32,090 nucleotides of DNA from Syntrophales bacterium (GTDB taxonomy: Bacteria > Desulfobacterota > Syntrophia > Syntrophales > UBA2251), in assembly GCA_023230905.1 (NCBI GenBank), contig JALNWL010000008.1:1-32090 (forward strand), written 5' to 3'. The notes below the pieces were generated by a model, which was not told the DNA's origin, did no database searches, and worked only from the letters and a program-made list of their open reading frames with translations. Positions 1 through 8,686 of the stretch are shown here, one piece after another. Within the stretch, counting starts at the first letter, position 1. Every line of letters begins with the position of its first letter. Made by a program: the position numbers and the translations under genes.

Positions 1-4
1 ACGC

Positions 5-799
5 TTATCCTTTCACAACCGAGGCATCGCCCGCCATCACCGCTCGGATGCCCCCCGTCTTCTCCTCGAGCAGCAGGCCCCCCGCGTCGTCGAGCCCGGC
101 CATCCGGCCTTCGTACACGTCCGTCCCCGCCATGACGCGAACGGGCTTTCCCGCCATGTCCGTCCGCTCGAGCCAGCGCGTCCGGAGGGGCGGGAACCCC
201 TCCCGGCAATAGGTCCGGTAGGCGGCCTCCAGGGAGCGGAGGAACACGGCGGCCACCTCGACGCGGGAGAGCGGCCCTCCCGTCTCGTCCCGGAGAGAGG
301 TGGCGATTCCTGCGATTTCCGGCGGGCACTCCTCCCGCAGGAGATTCACGTTGACGCCGATCCCGAGGATCACGAAGTCCAGCCGCCCGGCGGAGGCCTT
401 CATTTCGGCCAGGATCCCGCAGAGCTTTCGCCCCCCGGCGAGGACGTCGTTCGGCCACTTCAGCGTCACACCGGGACACAGGCCCACGAGCGCCTCGGCC
501 GCGGCGACACCGGCCACAATCGACAACTGAGGGGCCTGCTCCGGCGCGATATCCGGTCTTAAGACGAGCGACAGGTAAAGATTCCGTCCCGGCGGCGAAA
601 CCCAGACGCGTTGCATCCGCCCCCGCCCTTGAGTCTGGCGGTCCGCCACGACCACGGTTCCTTCCGGCGCGCCCTGCCGGGCCAGGTCGAAGGCCTCTTC
701 ATTCGTGGAGCCGAGCTCCGCATAAAAAAGGATGTGCCGGGCGAGACCGACGCCCGCGAGACGCTCCGACAGGCTTGCGGCGCTAAAAGACGGACTCAT
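5..799 (-). CDS. birA: Biotin--[acetyl-CoA-carboxylase] ligase, monofunctional (no HTH)
   Basis: Makes biotinyl-AMP and transfers biotin to a lysine of biotin-carrier domains, in the cytoplasm. The 264-aa product has the ligase core: GSTNEEA near residues 30-36, the biotinyl-AMP loop GRGRMQR at 58-64, KWPNDV at 114-119, and GIGVNVN at 146-152. The loop departs from the usual GRGRxGR form (M and Q follow GRGR). E. coli BirA has about 60 extra N-terminal residues forming a winged helix; these are absent, so it should not be a DNA-binding repressor. The frame is open far upstream, but ATG at 799 overlaps the nadC stop as ATGA and fits the family start, so I chose it. It is the last gene seen of valS-nadC-birA. 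A carboxyltransferase that would need a biotinylated partner lies at 21873. Identity is secure. Confidence 0.93.
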   Translation of the reverse strand: MSPSFSAASLSERLAGVGLARHILFYAELGSTNEEAFDLARQGAPEGTVVVADRQTQGRGRMQRVWVSPPGRNLYLSLVLRPDIAPEQAPQLSIVAGVAAAEALVGLCPGVTLKWPNDVLAGGRKLCGILAEMKASAGRLDFVILGIGVNVNLLREECPPEIAGIATSLRDETGGPLSRVEVAAVFLRSLEAAYRTYCREGFPPLRTRWLERTDMAGKPVRVMAGTDVYEGRMAGLDDAGGLLLEEKTGGIRAVMAGDASVVKG

Positions 800-1638
800 G
801 TCCCCTGCTGAATGCCGAGCGAAATATCCGCCGCCGCCACGGAGTGGGTCAGGGCGCCGACGGAGATGAAATCGACCCCCGTTTCGGCCACGCTCCGGAC
901 ATTGGCCAAGGTGACATTGCCCGAGGCCTCGAGCGGGACGCGCCCCCGGACCAGGGCCACCGCTTCCCTCATCGCCGGCAGATCCATGTTGTCCAGCATC
1001 ACGGCGTCGGCGCCGGCGGCCAGCGCCTCCCCGACCTCGACGGCATTTTTGCATTCAACTTCGATCTTCACGAGATGCGCGACGGTCTGACGGACCTTCG
1101 CAACGGCGGCGGCGATCCCGCCCGCTGCCGCGATATGATTGTCCTTGATGAGCACACCGTCGAAAAGGGCAAACCGGTGATTTCGTCCGCCGCCGACCCG
1201 TACGGCGTACTTGTCGAGAAGCCTCAAGCCCGGCGCTGTCTTGCGCGTGTCCAGGATTCGGGCCCCGGTTCCATCGATTTCCTCCACGAAGCGCCGCGTA
1301 AGCGTGGCGATGCCGCAGAGGCGCTGGAAGAAATTCAGGGCGGTGCGCTCGGCCGTCAGGATGCTGTCCAGACGGCCGTTCAGTTCCGCGAGGCTGTCCC
1401 CGGGCCGGGCCCGGTCACCGTCCCGGCGGGACAGGACGACTTCCAGCGAGGCGTCCATCAGGGTGAAGACCTCCCGGAACACCTCCCCGCCCGCCACCAC
1501 CAGGTCCGACTTGGCGATCGCGCAGGCCCGTCCCCGCTCGTCGCCCTTCAGGATCGCCTCCGTGGTCACGTCTCCGGGGCCGATGTCTTCGGCCAGGGCC
1601 TGTCTCAGAATGGGGTCGAGCACCGTTTTCGGCAGCAT
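796..1638 (-). CDS. nadC: Nicotinate-nucleotide pyrophosphorylase (carboxylating)
   Basis: Converts quinolinate and PRPP to nicotinate mononucleotide, CO2 and PPi in de novo NAD synthesis (QPRTase, cytoplasmic). The 280-aa product shows EDIGPGDVTTEA at 18-29, TAERTALNFFQRLCGIAT near 96-113, the substrate-binding TRKTAPGLR at 131-139, GGGRNHR at 149-155 and IKDNH at 164-168. Length is typical. An in-frame TTG at 1668 would overlap valS by 17 bp, but ATG at 1638 follows a GGTGAG-like ribosome site and gives the usual family N-terminus, so I prefer it. It lies 13 bp after valS and overlaps birA by 4 bp. No nadA or nadB is in the window. Confidence 0.95.
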   Translation of the reverse strand: MLPKTVLDPILRQALAEDIGPGDVTTEAILKGDERGRACAIAKSDLVVAGGEVFREVFTLMDASLEVVLSRRDGDRARPGDSLAELNGRLDSILTAERTALNFFQRLCGIATLTRRFVEEIDGTGARILDTRKTAPGLRLLDKYAVRVGGGRNHRFALFDGVLIKDNHIAAAGGIAAAVAKVRQTVAHLVKIEVECKNAVEVGEALAAGADAVMLDNMDLPAMREAVALVRGRVPLEASGNVTLANVRSVAETGVDFISVGALTHSVAAADISLGIQQGT

Positions 1639-1651
1639 GGGGACCGTCCGC

Positions 1652-4309
1652 TCACCCCAGATCGGCAAACCGCTTCAGGGCCGCCTCCAGAGCCTGGTGT
1701 TTGTCCGTCAAATCCCGGTGTTTCCGCTCTTCCTTCTGAACGACGGCGGCCGCCGCCCGGGCGAGAAAATCCCGGTTGGCGAGCTTTCTCGCCACCCCTT
1801 CGAGATCGCGGTTCACCTTGGCCAGTTCCTTCTGTAGCCGGGCCCGCTCCGCGCCGATATCGACCACGCCTTCCAGAAGGACGAAGATGCGCAGGCCGCC
1901 GACGACCCCGGTGGCGGCCCCCTTGGGCTCTTCGAGGGTCCGGTCGATCTCGAGGCTCTGGAGGTTGGCCAGGTTGACGATATGGCCGCGCTCGGCAGCG
2001 ACGACGGCCGCGCCCTCGGCCTCCGGCGCAAAGATCCGGACGTTCACCTTCTTGGAAGGGGCGATGTTGACCTCCCCCCGGATGTTCCGGATCGCGCTGA
2101 TCACGTCCATGACGAGCCCCATGCGCGCCTCCGCTTCCGGATCGGCCGGCGTTTCGTCCACTCGCGGGAACTCGCTGACCATGATGGACGTACCGTCCGC
2201 CACGAGGGTCTGCCAGATCTCCTCCGTGAGAAACGGCATGAAGGGATGCAGAAGCTTGAGCGAGGTCTGGAGCGTCCGGCGGAGCGTCCGGCGGGCGGCG
2301 ACGACGGCCGCGTTGTCCTCGCTCCCGTAGAGGACCGGCTTGATCAGTTCGAGGTACCAGTCGCACAACTCGTGCCAGACGAACTGGTACACGGCGGCGG
2401 CGGCTTCGTTGAATTTGTATTCGTCGAGCCCCCGGATGACCTCGGCGGTCGTCCTGTTGAGGCGCGAACGGATCCAGCGGTCGGCCAGGGAGAGGTCCTG
2501 CGGCGGAACCGTTTCGGTCCCCTTCGGCTCGCTCTTCAGGTTCATGAGCGAAAACTTCGTCGCGTTCCAGATCTTGTTGACGAAATACTTGTAGCCCTCG
2601 ATCCGCTCCTCCGACATGCGCACGTCGCGCCCCTGGGCCGAGAAGGCCGCCAGGGTGAAGCGGAAGGCGTCCGTTCCGTACTTGTCGATCATCTCCAAGG
2701 GATCGATGCTGTTCCCCTTGGACTTGCTCATCTTGTCGCCCTTCTCGTCTCGGACCAGGGCGTGGAGATAGACGTCCCGGAAGGGAACGTCCTTCATGAC
2801 GTAAAGCCCCATCATCATCATGCGGGCGACCCAGAAGAACAGGATGTCGAACCCGGTGACGAGGAGCGACGTGGGGTAGAAGGTCTTCAGGGCCGCCGTC
2901 CCGTCGGGCCATCCCAGGGTGGAGAAGGGCCAGAGGGCGGAGCTGAACCAGGTGTCAAGGACGTCCTCCTCCTGCCGCAGGTCCCGGCCCTCGCAATCGG
3001 GACACGTCTCGGGATCCTGGGTGGCGACGATCATCCGGCCGCACCCGCCGCAGGTCCACACGGGGATCCGGTGGCCCCACCAGATCTGCCGGGAGATGCA
3101 CCAGTCGCGGATGTTGTCCATCCATTCGTAGTAGGTGGACTCCCACATGGACGGAACGATCCGGGTCTCGCCCTTGACGACCGCCGCCGTGGCGGCCCGG
3201 GCCAGGGGCTGGATCTTGACGAACCACTGCTTGGAGACCATTGGTTCGATGTCCGTCTTGCAGCGGTAGCATTGGCCGATGTTGTGGACGTAGGGCTCCG
3301 TCCCGACGAGATAGCCCTGCTCTTCCAGATCCCGGACGACGTTCCGCCGGCATTCGTAGCGGTCCTGACCTTCGTACGAACCGCCGTTCGCGTTGATCAC
3401 GCCGCTGCCGTCCATGATCTTGATGATTTCGAGATCGTGCCGCCCCGCCATGGCGAAGTCGTTGGGATCGCAGGCGGGCGTGATCTTGACGGCGCCGGAA
3501 CCGAAGTCCAGCGTCACGTAGTCATCGGCGATGATGGGTATTTCCTTGTTCACCAGCGGCAGGACGACGCGCTTCCCCACGAGGGCCCGGTACCGGTCGT
3601 CTTCCGGATTGACGGCGACCGCCGTATCGCCGAGCATCGTCTCGGGACGGGTCGTGGCGACGACGATTTCGCCGTTCCCGTCGGCAAAGGGATAACGGAT
3701 GTTCCAGAGAAAGCCGGGCTCCTGCTTGTACTCCACCTCCAGGTCGGAGATGGCCGTGTGGCAGCGCGGGCACCAGTTGACGATGTAGTCTCCCTGGTAG
3801 ATGAGGCCGTCGTTGTACAGGCGGACGAACACCTCCCGGACGGCGCGGGACAGCCCCTCGTCCATCGTGAAGCGCTCGCGCTCCCAGTCGCAGGAACAGC
3901 CCAGGCGCTTCAACTGGTTGATGATCACGCCGCCGTATTTGGCCTTCCACTCCCAAACGCGCTCGACGAACTTCTCCCGTCCCAGATCGTGGCGGGTGAG
4001 CCCCTCACGCGCCAGTTCCTGCTCCACGACGTTCTGGGTCGCAATCCCGGCATGATCCATGCCGGGCATCCAGAGGGCGTTGTAGCCCTGCATGCGCTTG
4101 AACCGGACGATGATGTCCTGCAAGACATTGTTCAGGGCATGGCCCATGTGGAGCATGCCCGTTACGTTGGGAGGAGGGATGACGATGGCGAACGGCGGCC
4201 TCGCGCCGTCATCGACCGCGTGGAAAAAGCCCTTCTCCAGCCAGTAGGCGTACCACTTCGCTTCGGAATCCCGGGGTTCGTAGGTTTTACTTAAAGTTCC
4301 ACCGCCCAT
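1652..4309 (-). CDS. valS: Valyl-tRNA synthetase
   Basis: Charges tRNA-Val with valine; class Ia synthetase in the cytoplasm. The 885-aa protein carries the HIGH signature as HMGH (54-57, within PPNVTGMLHMGH), editing-domain sequence TTRPETMLGDTAVAVNP, two Cys clusters (CYRCKTD; CGGCGR...CPDC), the DTWFSSALWPFSTLGWP segment, the KMSKS loop as DKMSKSKGN, an anticodon-binding region, and a C-terminal Arg/Lys/Glu-rich coiled-coil arm from about residue 810. Length fits bacterial ValRS. Start ATG 4309 has GGAG seven bases upstream. It is the first gene of valS-nadC-birA. A terminator-like hairpin with a T6 tract ends only three bases before the ribosome site, so expression may depend on read-through. 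Confidence 0.97.
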   Translation of the reverse strand: MGGGTLSKTYEPRDSEAKWYAYWLEKGFFHAVDDGARPPFAIVIPPPNVTGMLHMGHALNNVLQDIIVRFKRMQGYNALWMPGMDHAGIATQNVVEQELAREGLTRHDLGREKFVERVWEWKAKYGGVIINQLKRLGCSCDWERERFTMDEGLSRAVREVFVRLYNDGLIYQGDYIVNWCPRCHTAISDLEVEYKQEPGFLWNIRYPFADGNGEIVVATTRPETMLGDTAVAVNPEDDRYRALVGKRVVLPLVNKEIPIIADDYVTLDFGSGAVKITPACDPNDFAMAGRHDLEIIKIMDGSGVINANGGSYEGQDRYECRRNVVRDLEEQGYLVGTEPYVHNIGQCYRCKTDIEPMVSKQWFVKIQPLARAATAAVVKGETRIVPSMWESTYYEWMDNIRDWCISRQIWWGHRIPVWTCGGCGRMIVATQDPETCPDCEGRDLRQEEDVLDTWFSSALWPFSTLGWPDGTAALKTFYPTSLLVTGFDILFFWVARMMMMGLYVMKDVPFRDVYLHALVRDEKGDKMSKSKGNSIDPLEMIDKYGTDAFRFTLAAFSAQGRDVRMSEERIEGYKYFVNKIWNATKFSLMNLKSEPKGTETVPPQDLSLADRWIRSRLNRTTAEVIRGLDEYKFNEAAAAVYQFVWHELCDWYLELIKPVLYGSEDNAAVVAARRTLRRTLQTSLKLLHPFMPFLTEEIWQTLVADGTSIMVSEFPRVDETPADPEAEARMGLVMDVISAIRNIRGEVNIAPSKKVNVRIFAPEAEGAAVVAAERGHIVNLANLQSLEIDRTLEEPKGAATGVVGGLRIFVLLEGVVDIGAERARLQKELAKVNRDLEGVARKLANRDFLARAAAAVVQKEERKHRDLTDKHQALEAALKRFADLG

Positions 4310-4323
4310 TGATACACTCCATG

Positions 4324-4391
4324 AAAAAATCCCCCTTCCTCCCCTGCGGAGGCGCTGCGCTCCGCACTGTTCGAGGGGCGATCGAGGGGAT
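4324..4391 (-). terminator. Terminator- or attenuator-like hairpin directly before valS
   Basis: Read on the minus strand, a three-tier imperfect stem forms: ATCCCC/GGGGAT outside (4329-4334 with 4386-4391), CCCC/GGGG in the middle (4341-4344 with 4375-4378), and TGCGGAG/CTCCGCA inside (4345-4351 with 4360-4366). Six T follow (4329-4324). It may end the upstream SLH lipoprotein transcript. However, it stops three bases before the valS ribosome site, leaving no room for a separate valS promoter after it. An attenuator is possible. Confidence 0.45.
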
Positions 4392-4410
4392 CTTTCCGCT
4401 ATGATGCCAC

Positions 4411-4450
4411 GGGGGACGGCAGGGAGAATCTCTTTCCCCTGCCATCCCCC
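4411..4450. repeat. Long intergenic inverted repeat (14-bp arms)
   Basis: Arms 4411-4424 and 4437-4450 pair over 14 bases with one mismatch around a 12-base loop (GGGGGA-x-GGCAGGG with its complement). There is no T tract on either side. It lies between the SLH lipoprotein stop (4502) and valS. It could be a factor-dependent terminator, an RNA-stabilising stem or a REP-like element. Confidence 0.5.
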
Positions 4451-4501
4451 GCGTCTTGGTCTTGCCTGTTCGGATCTTTCCCGATAGGATTTCTCTCCTG
4501 C

Positions 4502-5719
4502 CTAATAAATCTTCAGGATGTCGCTGAATTTACGGATGATGAGCAGGGAGTCGGCCCCGCCCACCGGACCCAGGGGCCCGAATTCGCCCGATGCCAGATC
4601 CTTTGGCTCCATGATGCCGCGCGACGTTACCACCCGCACCGCGTTGTAATAGGGCAGGTCCGTTCTCAAGTCGGGGAAAGACGACGCCGTCTCTCCGATG
4701 AACTTGGTCGCCAGGGTGCTGTCGCCGCTCACCTTCATGAGGATATCCTCGATCATCATGGCGTAACTCGCCCGGTCGATCAGGTCGTTCGGGTGAAAGG
4801 CGCCATCCGGGAAAACCTCGAGCCCCCGAACGCCCAACTGGATGATCCCCTCGATGTCCGCCTTCAGGGGATGCGTGGCGATGTCGTTGGCCGTTTTCGG
4901 GGCTGGACCGGATTCCTTGGCCTTCTCGGGATCCTTGAATGAGGTGTCGAAGGTTTTCAGGGTGCGCTTCTGATACAGGACATCGATCTTCAATTCCTCC
5001 ATGAACAGGGCCGCCGCATCGGCGCGTGTGATCTGCTCCACGAAGGCGATCTTCTTTCCGGTGATCGTGCCCGGCATGGCCCGCTGGATCTTCTGGACGA
5101 GGCGCCACTGATCGTCGGCCTCGCGCACGTAGTCGCCCTTCAGATCCAGGACCTTGGAAAACATGGAGGCGGCCTGGTTGATGTCCAGGGCCGTTTTGTA
5201 GGCGATTCCCATAAAATAGTAAGCGGCCGAGGACTTGGGATCGATGAGCACGGCGTCGTCGAATTCTCCCTTGGCCGTATCCAGCCAGTCGGACGGCGGG
5301 TCGCACACCACGCCGGTGCGGATGCCCGACCGGAGGCAGTCGGCGGCGCTCAGGGTGTTGATGCGGATGTAGCCGACATGGACGAAGACCTTTTCCTCCT
5401 CGGTTTTCGCATATTTCCCGGCTTTCTTCATCATCGCGAAAGCGGCGCTGAAATCCCGCTGATAGGCATTGGCAAGGCCGCTGCCTGCGTAGGCCTTGGA
5501 ATACTTGGGGTCCAGCTGGATGGCCAAGTTGAAGGATTGCTGGGAATCGACATAGCGTCCCTGATCCAGCAGCTTCATGCCCGTATAAAAGTGATGCTCC
5601 GGCGTGTCCAGTTCGCTGGTCGCCACCCTGGCCTTGGGACCGCAGGAAACGAGAAGCAGGCCCGCCGCGACGAGAACCAGGACCGTGGTAAGATTTCGAT
5701 TCTTGAATAGACGAACCAT
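4502..5719 (-). CDS. Exported lipoprotein with TPR and S-layer homology (SLH) domains
   Basis: The 405-aa product starts with a lipoprotein signal (basic MVRLFKNR, hydrophobic stretch, lipobox VSC with Cys26). Residues about 40-200 look like TPR helices (FYTGMKLLDQGRYVDSQQSF; AYYFMGIAYK). From about 225 to the end there are SLH-like segments: ITRADAAALFMEEL, then LGVRGLEVFPDGAFHPNDLIDRA, then a third degenerate copy ending GGADSLLIIRKF. SLH domains commonly anchor proteins to cell-wall or outer-envelope polymers; TPRs mediate protein contacts. ATG 5719 has an AAGGAGG site five bases upstream; earlier in-frame ATGs lack this and would spoil the signal peptide. It has its own promoter (5805-5834). 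The exact role is unknown; an envelope scaffold is inferred. Confidence 0.85.
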   Translation of the reverse strand: MVRLFKNRNLTTVLVLVAAGLLLVSCGPKARVATSELDTPEHHFYTGMKLLDQGRYVDSQQSFNLAIQLDPKYSKAYAGSGLANAYQRDFSAAFAMMKKAGKYAKTEEEKVFVHVGYIRINTLSAADCLRSGIRTGVVCDPPSDWLDTAKGEFDDAVLIDPKSSAAYYFMGIAYKTALDINQAASMFSKVLDLKGDYVREADDQWRLVQKIQRAMPGTITGKKIAFVEQITRADAAALFMEELKIDVLYQKRTLKTFDTSFKDPEKAKESGPAPKTANDIATHPLKADIEGIIQLGVRGLEVFPDGAFHPNDLIDRASYAMMIEDILMKVSGDSTLATKFIGETASSFPDLRTDLPYYNAVRVVTSRGIMEPKDLASGEFGPLGPVGGADSLLIIRKFSDILKIY

Positions 5720-5804
5720 ATCATCCTCCTTATTCTTGAAAAGACCGTTCTCCTGGAACCCGCCCGGGGATTCCTTTTGTCCTTCAACCACCGATTTGGC
5801 TGTT

Positions 5805-5834
5805 TTTATAATCTTCCCCTCCCCTTTAAGTCAA
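5805..5834 (-). promoter_or_regulatory. Sigma-70-type promoter for the SLH lipoprotein
   Basis: On the minus strand, TTGACT (5834-5829) and TATAAA (5810-5805) are separated by 18 bp; each box matches consensus at five of six positions. The -35 box includes the miaA TGA stop codon. Transcription would start about 80 bases before the lipoprotein ATG. Confidence 0.65.
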
Positions 5835-6769
5835 GGAATTTCACGGTTCAGAAACGGCCGCAGACAGGCCTCCACGCCCGCCGTATCGCCGGGAGAAAAC
5901 CAGCGAATCTCCGGATCGGGGGCAAACCAGGTCTGTTGACGTTTGGCGTAATGCCGCGTATCGCGCTTCAGCCTCCGGACCGCATTGGAAAGATCAGCCT
6001 CCCCGCGGAGCCAGCCTCCGATATGGCGATAGCCCAGGGATTGCATCGGCTTGAGCGACGCATCGTAGCCGCGCGCCGCCAGTCCCGCGACTTCGTCCAC
6101 GAGGCCGGCGGCAATCATGGCGTCGACGCGCGCCTCGATCCGGGCAAAGAGCGGTTCCCGCTCCAGCCGAAGGCCGATCTTGAGGCTGCGGTAGCGCCGT
6201 TCGGCAAAGCGATGCTCGGCCTGTTTGCCGACGATGGATTCTCCGGTCAGGGCGAGAACCTCTAGCGCCCTCACGATACGGACCGCATCGTGAGGATGGA
6301 TCCGCCCCGCCGCCCGGGGATCCAGCCGTCGGAGCTGTTCATAAAGATGTGAAACGCCCTTCTCGTCTCGGACCGCCCTCCATTGCGCCCGCAGGGCCTC
6401 GTCCGGGCCGGGGCCGCCGACCAGCCCCCCTAGAAGGGCGCGGATATAGAGCCCCGTCCCGCCCACGACGAACACCGGCTTACCCAGGCGATGCAGACGG
6501 TCGATGACCTGCCCGGCCTGTTCAACAAACAGGGCGGCGTTGAAGGGTTCGTCCGGATCGACGACATCGATAAGATGGTGGGGGACGCGCGCACGGGCTT
6601 CCCGGCCCGGCTTGGCGGTCCCGATATCCATTCCCCGGTACACCTGCATGGAGTCGGCACTGATGATTTCCCCGCCGTACGCCTGGGCGAGCTCGAGCGC
6701 CAGCGACGACTTCCCGACCGCCGTCGGCCCCAGGATCACAATGAGTTTCGGCCTGTCTCCGGACGTCAT
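5831..6769 (-). CDS. miaA: tRNA dimethylallyltransferase
   Basis: Transfers the dimethylallyl group from DMAPP to N6 of A37 in tRNAs that read U-starting codons. The 312-aa protein has the P-loop GPTAVGKS (14-21), DSMQVYRGMDIGTAKP (39-53), HHLIDVVDPDEPFNAA (64-79) and VVGGTGLYIRALL (101-113), and ends with the conserved RRLKRDTRHYAKRQQTWF region. Length is standard. ATG 6769 is preceded by GAGGAGG. It lies 24 bp after mutL, the mutL-miaA pairing seen in many proteobacteria, and is probably cotranscribed with it. Confidence 0.97.
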   Translation of the reverse strand: MTSGDRPKLIVILGPTAVGKSSLALELAQAYGGEIISADSMQVYRGMDIGTAKPGREARARVPHHLIDVVDPDEPFNAALFVEQAGQVIDRLHRLGKPVFVVGGTGLYIRALLGGLVGGPGPDEALRAQWRAVRDEKGVSHLYEQLRRLDPRAAGRIHPHDAVRIVRALEVLALTGESIVGKQAEHRFAERRYRSLKIGLRLEREPLFARIEARVDAMIAAGLVDEVAGLAARGYDASLKPMQSLGYRHIGGWLRGEADLSNAVRRLKRDTRHYAKRQQTWFAPDPEIRWFSPGDTAGVEACLRPFLNREIP

Positions 6770-6793
6770 TTCCTCCTCAGCCGACCCTTCGCC

Positions 6794-8575
6794 TCAGGTT
6801 CTCCTGAACATCCGTTTCAGGTCCCGTTCGTCGATGAGCACATACGCGGGGCGTCCGTGCGGACACGTGGAGGAGAAGGAAATGGCTTCCAGTTCCCGGC
6901 AGAGGGCGCCGACCTCCGCCTCCGTCAGCTCCTGATGCGCCTTGACGGCCCCCTTGCAGGCGAGGACCGCGTGGAGCCGGTCCCGCTGTTCCCGGAGCCC
7001 GGCCGTCGCGGGCAGTTCGGACAGTTCGGACAGAAGGTCTCTGACCGTCTGCCGGGGATCGAGGTTCGGGACGAGGGCGGGAACGGCCTTGACGGCGATG
7101 CTGGTGTCCCCGAACGGCTCGATGGCGAAGCCCAGTTCGTCCCAGAGCGCCTGCAGCGACAGGGCGAGTTGGAACTCGCCGGCGCGCAGCGAGATCACTT
7201 CCGGCAGGAGAAGCTGCTGGGTCACGACCTTTCCCGCCGTCCCGCTCGTTCGCAGGCGTTCGAAAAGAACCCGCTCGTGGGCCGCGTGCTGATCCATCAG
7301 GAGAATGCCGGCGGGATGCGCAAAGACTAGGTAGGTGGACAGGACCTGTCCCAGGTAGGTCCCCTCGGTAAAGCGGATCGCCGCCTCCGGGAACGGAGCC
7401 GCCGTCGTGGGCGGCGTCGGGAACCCCGCGTCGCGGTCCGGACGAACCGCCGGGGCCGCCGGCAGCCCCGCAAAGAGGCGCTTGCTCCTCCCGGAGGAAA
7501 TCGTGTACCGCTTCATGGCCTCCTCGATGCGGGCCTGATACAGGGGCTCCCGCGCGATGTCGGCCAGAGGCGCGGACGGAACGGCGGTCGATCCCGAAAG
7601 GATTGCGACCAGGCTCTCGACGATCAGCGCGTAGATGTCCCGGGGTTGCCGGAACCGGACCTCCGCCTTGGCTGGATGGACGTTGACATCCACCTCTTCG
7701 GGAGCCACGTCGAGATAAAGAATGCAGGCCGGGTAGCGCCTGGCTTCGATGAGGCGGCGATAGGCCGTCATGACGGCGTGCTGCAGGAGGGGGTCCCGAA
7801 CGAAGCGGCCGTTGACGTAGCAGAAGATCTGTTTACCGTCGGAGCGGGTCCAGGCGGGACGCGAGCAAAATCCCGAGAGAGAGGCTGTTTCCCGGAAGCC
7901 CGAAAAAGGCAGTAGGTGGCCGGCCGCCTCCTCCCCCAACAGAAGCCCCAGCCGTTCCAGGTCTCCTTCCGTCGCGGGAAGGCTCATCACGCTGCGCCCG
8001 TTGGCCTGGACGCGCACCCGGACATGGCGGTGGGGAAGCGCCACCCGGGTGATCGCCTCCAGGCAAGCCGAAAGTTCCGTGGATTCACGCTTGAGGAATT
8101 TCTTCCGGACGGGAACGGGGTCGAAGATGTTTTCGACGAGGATGGAGGTGCCGGAAGGACAGCCGCAATCGGTCACCTCGATAATCTGGCCGGCCTCGAC
8201 GATCAGGCGCGTTCCGTCCGGCCGGTCGCGACGGCGCGTAATCAGGGTGACGCGCGAAACGGCCGCGATGCTGGGCAGTGCCTCGCCCCGAAAACCGAAA
8301 GAACGGATTCGATAAATGTCTTCAAAAGAGGCGATCTTGCTGGTGGCAAAACGGGAAAACGCCAGGGGAACGTCGGCGGCCGCCATCCCCCCGCCGTCAT
8401 CGGTGACGCGAATGGCGCCGCACCCCCCCTGCCGCAACTCGATGCCGACAGTTTCGGCCCCGGCGTCAAGGGCATTCTCGAGGAGTTCCTTGACGATCGA
8501 CGCGGGACGTTCCACGACCTCGCCGGCGGCGATGCGGTTGGTCAGTTCCTCGGGCAGAACGGTGATTTTCCCCAC
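6794..8575 (-). CDS. mutL: DNA mismatch repair protein MutL (endonuclease type)
   Basis: Couples mismatch recognition by MutS to strand removal. The 593-aa product has the GHKL ATPase head: IAAGEVVERPASIVKELLENALDAGA at the N-terminus, DDGGGM (59-64), SFGFRGEALPSI (92-103) and VNVHPAKAEVRF (297-307). A Pro/Ala-rich linker spans about 330-395. The C-terminal domain has the metal-binding endonuclease motif DQHAAHERVLFE (428-439), ACKGAVKAHQEL and CPHGRPAYV, so it should nick DNA as in organisms without MutH. The start is GTG at 8575 with GGGAGG ten bases upstream; no in-frame ATG fits. It lies just after the terminator of the six-gene cluster. I see no strong promoter, so some read-through or a weak promoter is likely. 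Confidence 0.96.
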   Translation of the reverse strand: MGKITVLPEELTNRIAAGEVVERPASIVKELLENALDAGAETVGIELRQGGCGAIRVTDDGGGMAAADVPLAFSRFATSKIASFEDIYRIRSFGFRGEALPSIAAVSRVTLITRRRDRPDGTRLIVEAGQIIEVTDCGCPSGTSILVENIFDPVPVRKKFLKRESTELSACLEAITRVALPHRHVRVRVQANGRSVMSLPATEGDLERLGLLLGEEAAGHLLPFSGFRETASLSGFCSRPAWTRSDGKQIFCYVNGRFVRDPLLQHAVMTAYRRLIEARRYPACILYLDVAPEEVDVNVHPAKAEVRFRQPRDIYALIVESLVAILSGSTAVPSAPLADIAREPLYQARIEEAMKRYTISSGRSKRLFAGLPAAPAVRPDRDAGFPTPPTTAAPFPEAAIRFTEGTYLGQVLSTYLVFAHPAGILLMDQHAAHERVLFERLRTSGTAGKVVTQQLLLPEVISLRAGEFQLALSLQALWDELGFAIEPFGDTSIAVKAVPALVPNLDPRQTVRDLLSELSELPATAGLREQRDRLHAVLACKGAVKAHQELTEAEVGALCRELEAISFSSTCPHGRPAYVLIDERDLKRMFRRT

Positions 8576-8620
8576 AGCAGATCATCCTCCCGCCGGGGTG
8601 CGCCCCCGAGCGAACCGACA

Positions 8621-8652
8621 AGAAAAACCGCAGTCCCGGTGGGGACTGCGGT
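8621..8652 (-). terminator. Rho-independent terminator ending the six-gene envelope cluster
   Basis: A perfect 11-bp stem (8627-8637 with 8642-8652, ACCGCAGTCCC and its complement) has a 4-base loop. On the minus strand it runs into five T and a further T-rich stretch. It lies 35 bp after the LPP20-family gene and before mutL. Confidence 0.88.
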
Positions 8653-8686
8653 CGAAATCCTGCCTATGAACGCGTCCCGGAAAGGG

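Noticed and set aside
1982..4294. A 770-codon open frame on the plus strand opposite valS
   Set aside because: It lies wholly antisense to a clear ValRS. Its composition (Asp/His/Val/Arg-rich) is that of a GC-driven shadow frame, and no domain is recognisable.
4313..4501. A T-box riboswitch before valS
   Set aside because: I found no T-box consensus (the AGGGTGG...GCG element) nor a plausible specifier loop. Only hairpins are visible.
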